This document shows positions 59,054 through 64,000 of a stretch of DNA of 64,000 nucleotides, piece by piece. The stretch lies in contig NC_031471.1 in assembly GCF_000006565.2 (NCBI RefSeq), forward strand, positions 744,001 through 808,000, given 5' to 3'. This DNA is from Toxoplasma gondii ME49 (Eukaryota > Apicomplexa > Conoidasida > Eucoccidiorida > Sarcocystidae). The notes beneath the pieces were generated by a model. It did not search any database. It had not been told where the DNA came from and was given only the letters and a program-made list of their open reading frames with translations. The position numbers were made by a program, and so were the translations under genes. How positions within the stretch are numbered: the first letter of the stretch is position 1; the number at the start of each line of letters is the position of its first letter.

Positions 59054-61078
59054 ATGTCGGTGAAGGACGCGGGGCCGGTCTCTACCGGGAACGCGGCGGT
59101 GGTTGCGGAGGCGAAGGCGTTGCTGGCAGAGTGCCGAGAGGCTTCTTCTTTGCGGGAACTGCTGCCTCCTTTGGAGGCGTTTTTCTCTCTTCTGAGGCGC
59201 GCGAGCGCCTCGCAGAAGCGTTTTCGCTTCTTCTTCCGGAGTCCAGACGCCGCGCCGACGTCGAAGTTCGCCGCCTGGCTGCTGCACGCGTTTGACCAGC
59301 TTCAGGCGATTCTCGAGGACCTCCTGGAGTCGGAGACTTGCGAAGAAGAACGTCAAGCGACGGCTCTGCGTTTTTTCATGTGCCTCTTCCTGCACCAACA
59401 TTCTCTCGAGCTCGGCTCCCAGAACGCATCTCGACCTGAGAAAGGATCCTTCCCCCTCGCGAGTTTCCAGCGTCTCGTGGCGAGGCTTCTCCGCTCTGCG
59501 CGCTTCGCAGCTTTCCAGGATGTCCTCCTCTCAGACTATTTGTGCAAGTTCGCAGATCTCCGCTACTACTTCCTCGTTGTCCTCCGAAAAATCCTTTCCG
59601 AGCACCGGAGACAGACGCCAGCAGGCGCTCCGCCGCAGCCTGCAGAGGCCGAGGCCGAGTTGACAGATTCGGCGCTTCCGCTCGAAGACCCGACGGAGGG
59701 CAAATGGCATGCGTGGAAAGCTGAGGATCTTCTGGAGCTCGCGAGACGCGTGTTTCCCATTTTGGTCGGTTTGCCGGCGCCTGAGGCGACGAAAAAAGCA
59801 AAGTTCCGCGGAGCGACGAGAGGCGAGGAGGAGAACGCGAGCGAAGTCGACCTGCCGGACTCGGACGCAGAGGAGACGGCTGCTTCTTGTTCGCGGGAGA
59901 ACGCCTCGGGAGACTTCTTCCTCTCCAACGTCAAAACGACCAAGTCCGGGGACGCTGCGCTGTACAGGTCGCTTTTCCAGGAGGTTTGGTTGCTGTTTCT
60001 GCGCAATCTGCCTAGAGACTCGAAACTGACGCAGAGTCTGCTGCATGCAGTCCCTCGAGTTCTCTTGCCGCACATGGCGAATCCGTTGCTGCTCGCAGAT
60101 TTCTTTCTCGACGCCTTCCACGCGTCCGACCAGACGGTCTCCGTCGCGGTCCTCGCACTGTCAGGTCTCTTCTTCCTCCTCGCGAAACACCGACTCGGCG
60201 ACCCAGACGCCTTGGCTGCTGCGGAGGTTGCGGAGAGGTCCGATGGCGCGTCGCCTGCGGAGGACGACGCAGGCGAGCCTGCGAGTTCCAGAAAAGTCTG
60301 CTTCCACTTCTACCAGCGACTCTTCCAGATGCTCACGCCTGCAGCCTTTGCCGTCGCGAAGAACGGCCGCTTCCGCCGTCTGTTGAACGCCGCGCTTCGC
60401 AGCTCGCTGCTCCCGAACAGCCTGGTTGCAGCCTTCATCAAGAAATGCGCGCGAGTCGCCTGCCTTGTGCCCCCGGCGACTGCGCTGTACCTCGTCGCTC
60501 TCGTCTACGCCCTCTTGAAGAAGCATGGATCCGTCTGCGTGTCGCTGGTCGACGTCCATCCCTCTCTCGCCGCGCAGCTCTCTGTCGCCGGCGACGCCTT
60601 CGACTTCAATCACCTCAGCCTGGCGCCGCCGCCGGCGGGAGGTGTCTCTGGAGACGCGGAGACAGTGGTGCCGACAGGTCCCCCGGCGAGAGACGCCTTC
60701 TGGGCGGGAGTCCTCCAGCGGTGTCTGCCGACGCATGCAAAGGTCGAGAAGGCAGGCGTCCTTGCGTGCGTCAAGCAGCAGGCGCAAATGTCTCTGTGGG
60801 AAGTGGACTTGCTGCGGAACCATTTTTTCCATGCAGTCAGACAGCTCTCTTGCATGTTTGACAGCGACGTGACGAAGCCATGCGGGAACGAAGTCGACGT
60901 AAACGACTATCTGAGTCTGGATTTCGAAGCCATTCTCGCGCGCGAGCTGACGCGCGCCGCGAAAGCCGACTCTGCGGCCGTTGTGTTCAAGAAGGAAGAA
61001 CACAGCCCAGCAGACATTGAACGCCTTGCAAGCGTCGCTGTCGGGTGCTTCCAGAAAAAGCGCAGAAAACTCAGGTAA
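59054..61078 (+). CDS. NOC4-like ribosome biogenesis factor (CBF/Mak21 family)
   Basis: Nucleolar protein expected to pair with Nop14 in 40S subunit assembly. A single exon of 674 residues, slightly longer than yeast Noc4 (about 550) because of acidic and Ala-rich inserts near 250-300 and 395-415. The diagnostic C-terminal CBF/Mak21 region runs from about 303 to 500: YRSLFQEVWLLFLRNLPRD, VLLPHMANPLLLADFFLDAF, VAVLALSGLFFLLAKH, FYQRLFQMLTP, RFRRLLNAALRSSLLPNSLV, AAFIKKCARVACLVPPATAL and VYALLKKHG. This order is the Noc4 fingerprint. The tail after 560 has PCGNEVDVNDYLSLDFEAIL and a basic end (KKRRKLR) suited to nuclear or nucleolar import. ATG 59054 follows a C/T-rich leader; an upstream in-frame start at 58808 is less likely. 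Confidence 0.9.
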   Translation: MSVKDAGPVSTGNAAVVAEAKALLAECREASSLRELLPPLEAFFSLLRRASASQKRFRFFFRSPDAAPTSKFAAWLLHAFDQLQAILEDLLESETCEEERQATALRFFMCLFLHQHSLELGSQNASRPEKGSFPLASFQRLVARLLRSARFAAFQDVLLSDYLCKFADLRYYFLVVLRKILSEHRRQTPAGAPPQPAEAEAELTDSALPLEDPTEGKWHAWKAEDLLELARRVFPILVGLPAPEATKKAKFRGATRGEEENASEVDLPDSDAEETAASCSRENASGDFFLSNVKTTKSGDAALYRSLFQEVWLLFLRNLPRDSKLTQSLLHAVPRVLLPHMANPLLLADFFLDAFHASDQTVSVAVLALSGLFFLLAKHRLGDPDALAAAEVAERSDGASPAEDDAGEPASSRKVCFHFYQRLFQMLTPAAFAVAKNGRFRRLLNAALRSSLLPNSLVAAFIKKCARVACLVPPATALYLVALVYALLKKHGSVCVSLVDVHPSLAAQLSVAGDAFDFNHLSLAPPPAGGVSGDAETVVPTGPPARDAFWAGVLQRCLPTHAKVEKAGVLACVKQQAQMSLWEVDLLRNHFFHAVRQLSCMFDSDVTKPCGNEVDVNDYLSLDFEAILARELTRAAKADSAAVVFKKEEHSPADIERLASVAVGCFQKKRRKLR

Positions 61079-62142
61079 TCTCGCGAGAATAGACAGGGAA
61101 TCAGATGTGCGTGCACGCGGATCTCCTCCGCCCTCTGCAGTCCCTGGACGCCAGACTCTGACCGTGAGAAGCCGACGCCCGGAGAACTTCTGCGACAGGC
61201 TGAGCGGAGCCGCGTCGTCGGTGTCTGCTTTTCTTGGGAGCAACGCTGGCCTCCGTTCGCTGGCGAAAAGCTCGAGTGTCGCATCCTGGTTGTGCGACTC
61301 TCGCGAGGAGAGAGGCGGTGTCAGAAGCCTCTCTCGATCGCAGCTTCCTGTGCTCCTTTCGACGCGCTTCCCGAGGTGAAACGCTCTGCGAGGAGGCCGA
61401 AGAGAAACCGAGTGACCGTTGCTGCACTGAGAGAGCAACGGCATCCCGCGATGTCGATCAGGCGGACCACAGAGAAGCAAATCTCCCGAGTCTCAGTCGG
61501 CGTTCTCTAGCGTTTCTGCTCGCTCTCACTCCGTGTGACGAAGAGACGTTTTTTGAGACAAAACAGATCAACGCTTTCGCGTCGTTCCCAAAGACGCGAA
61601 AGCCCTTCCTGAAGCTGCCTCAGGCTCAGCGTTTCTCTCGTCTAGAATCGAGAAGAAACTGCAAACATTTCTCTCTCGGTGAACATGCAGAGACAGCGTC
61701 GATACAGATGTAGCTGGAAACTCTGGAGAACTTCCGTGTCTGTCAAAAGTAACCGTGCAGGGTGTGAGCAGTCGAAGAGACACCCGGGCGCGAGCAGTCC
61801 ACATATGCTGCTTGCTTTCGCTATCTGCACTCGGAATTGGTTGTGCCATTCCTCCGCGAAAAGCGTTTCTCGAGAATCGTCGAACGCTACTCTCCCTAGA
61901 GCTCTTGCGACACCCTCCCACGGACGTTAGACCTGTGAAGCCTCCTTTGATGAAAAGAATGTTGTGGGAACCGGAAAGTTCGCTTGTCTCGCATCCAGTC
62001 TCTGACGAACAGTCGTACGATAAAGAGATCTCCATCTCTCCCAGGTTACCTCTGATGCTCAGGGATGCGCTACACATCACTTGGCGACGTGGAAATACAT
62101 GTGAGCCTGTAGGGTGTGAGTGTCTGGTATCTGCATGTAAGG

Positions 62143-62174
<32 letters not shown>

Positions 62175-62176
62175 GT
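62143..62176. repeat. TA array
   Basis: TA run of about 30 bases in a spacer. Confidence 0.85.
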
Positions 62177-62819
62177 ATATTTGTATAGCCGTCAATAGAT
62201 TTGTGTACAGCGTATTTCTCTCTCGCAGCTCCGGTCGAGAATTCCCGACTTAAAAAGCGACAGTTTCGTTCACAGAGATGCTCTCGTTTGTCTGCAAGGA
62301 TGTCGCAGAAAAGAGAATGCACTTCTCTGCAGCTACGCTGTCTCAGTGTCACCCTCGTTCCGTCGAAACAGGAAGACTCCACCTCTGCGTTCGTCTGCAA
62401 AAAGACTCAGGACGGACAGAGTCGCGTCCTCATACGCTTCTGTAGTTTACATCGCGTGCTTGTCGCCGGTGTGCACACAGTGCGAATAAATCCACGGTTT
62501 TCTAAAAAATGCTTTTCCCGCGACACCGGCGGCCGGCAGCGACGAAAAATGGTTTACGAATAAACCTCAGATCTCTTGCATCTGGTTCAAAAAAATGGAG
62601 AAACAGGAACGGCGTCGCGCTGAGAGTTCACTGCGATCAGGACCTTTCGCTCAAAGACGGAAACTCGCTTCGAGAAGCAAAGAGCATGACATCCTCGAGC
62701 TAATGCATTGCTACATTCACATATCCATACAGTTAAGCCTACAAACGACTCTTTAACGCGATATATCTACGACTGCATACAGGTGTTCATCTACACATAC
62801 GACTATACAGTAATCAAAT

Positions 62820-62876
62820 ATGTACACATATATATACCTATATATACAGATGTATATAGATATAGATATAGATAGG
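62820..62876. repeat. TA/GATATA array
   Basis: Short TA-rich simple sequence with TATATACAGATG and AGATATAGATA interruptions. Confidence 0.8.
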
Positions 62877-63771
62877 TATTAATTTATGATGTAACTGCAT
62901 CCACTTTTACAATAATTAAAAGTGGACCATATAGTTATTTTACTTTACAGATACAACTGCATAGACGAATGAGTGGAACCAGTATGGCCTTTCTGAGCCA
63001 TGGTGCCCTCGAGCGCACTGCTCCTCGATTCTGGCACATCAGCGTTGAAAAGGGATTTAAAAACTCGCAAAAAGAACTGTAAACAGTGGGAGAGTCTCCC
63101 GCAACATTTGAATCAGCTGGAGGGAGGAGAGAGGTTTACAGGCGCCTGTGGGGTCTCCCGGTCTCTTTTCTCTTCTTGCCGCAGACAGAAGGAACGCCGC
63201 AAGCAGCTTCGCACCTCGTCGGCCACAGCGTAACATGCTGCCTCGCATAAACGCAACATCTGCATGCAGAGAAATCCCACAGGTCACATCCTCGTCATCT
63301 CCTTCAGTATTTTTCCGGCTTTTTTCTACAGCAAGCGCAGTTGCCGCGATTCAGACGACAATTACAGTCTAACTGTCCCTCAGTTCACGACCAATCCACT
63401 TTTAGAAACGGATCTCTCGTACGTGATCAACGTACGGAAAAAGCAGATGTCATGTATTCAACCTATGCAGATATGTGCATAGATCTGAACCTGTATCGAA
63501 GAATGTTCTTTTATATTTTTATATTTGCACACATTTTTACAATAACTACATTCCACCACAGATCTCTCTCACAAAAAAGTATACACACAGAACAGCTATG
63601 TACATCGATCTAAACGTCTACCAAATTTAGGTCTCACATCTCCGAGGATACATGGAACCTTTGGTCTGGTGAAAAGTCTACACAGTACGGGATACAGAAC
63701 GTCATCACCCTTTTCAGTTCCGCTTCCCTGAGCAGCAGAAGAAGCGTTCTCATTCTTGTTAGAGACGCTAG

Positions 63772-63784
63772 ACCCCCCCCCCCG
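63772..63784. repeat. Poly-C run
   Basis: Thirteen bases, almost all C, just beyond the stop of the partial minus-strand frame. Confidence 0.85.
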
Positions 63785-63792
63785 CTGCTGTC

Positions 63793-63999
63793 TCATCGCC
63801 GGTCAGCACTTGCCACTGCTTCTGCGACTTCGTTCTGCGACGCAAGCTCCAGAAAAAGAAGGAAAACACAAACCTGTTCGCCGCTCTCGGTTGCGAGGAG
63901 TGTTCCCGAAGCGTGAATGAAGCAGACAGAAGCTAAAGCCGGACAGTAGCCGAGGTCGACGAACGTGCAGTTCTTGTCTGCAAAGGCTCGGCGCTCCTG
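63793..63999 (-). CDS. Partial gene at the window edge, unrecognised
   Basis: A minus-strand frame enters from the right edge and stays open for 68 codons to TGA at 63795-63793. Its first part looks like real coding sequence: ERRAFADKNCTFVDLGYC and ALASVCFIHASGTLLATESG, with a beta-propeller-like feel (short beta strands ended by small residues), but too short to name. A possible donor (CAG|GTTTGT, near 63873) lies just after TESGEQ, so the last 24 or so codons may be intron and the true gene may continue to the left in other exons. Confidence 0.35.
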   Translation of the reverse strand, partial: QERRAFADKNCTFVDLGYCPALASVCFIHASGTLLATESGEQVCVFLLFLELASQNEVAEAVASADRR

Positions 64000-64000
64000 A

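Larger units (their letters stand above)
61079..63792. other. Spacer after NOC4
   Basis: No gene supported. TA arrays lie at 62143-62176 and 62820-62876. A 170-codon minus-strand frame at 61568-62080 has no family features. Confidence 0.45.

Noticed and set aside
61568..62080. 170-codon minus-strand frame
   Set aside because: No signal peptide, domain or splice support.

Overview
The window looks like nuclear DNA of a tissue-cyst coccidian (Toxoplasma/Hammondia/Neospora group). The reasons are intron-rich protein genes with GT-AG introns, long pyrimidine-rich 5' flanks, many (TA)n arrays in introns and spacers, long low-complexity insertions inside conserved proteins, and AGAGACG-type heptads upstream of genes. 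Species cannot be fixed from the sequence alone. Exon models were built by hand from reading frame, splice consensus and family alignment from memory.

Layout, left to right: a U2AF65-like splicing factor (+, 1952-4103); an MFSD5/MOT2-type membrane transporter (+, 7746-11615); a FAM136A-like twin-CX3C protein (-, 13586-14992); a Ctf8-Dcc1 fusion protein (-, 18281-22820); a kinesin (+, 25985-32918); a minimal NEK kinase (+, 35444-39141); a tiny CHORD-like zinc protein (+, 40584-40997); a possible secreted protein (-, 41529-42032) divergent from a secreted LamG-like protein (+, 42261-43399); an uncertain ORF (-, 43843-44781); an MMTAG2-like RS-rich nuclear protein (-, 47194-49579); a Rubisco-LSMT/SETD3-type SET methyltransferase with a secretory-type leader (+, 51774-55739); the ribosome-biogenesis factor NOC4 (+, 59054-61078); and the edge of another minus-strand gene (63793-63999).

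The most notable item is the minus-strand gene at 18281-22820. A short first exon at 22734-22820 supplies the start of CTF8, the next exon carries the rest of CTF8, and the same open frame then runs into DCC1. Both partners of the Ctf18-RFC cohesion module would therefore be one polypeptide. Other points of interest are a U2AF65 relative with no second RRM, a SET protein whose usual Asn-His motif reads Asn-Cys, and a stretch of different texture (about 33-47 kb) with few TA arrays that holds the secreted genes.

The genes do not form a pathway. They are independent eukaryotic units, mostly housekeeping (splicing, cohesion, ribosome assembly, mitochondrial intermembrane space, motility). Spacers of 0.5-3.3 kb show no further gene I can support.
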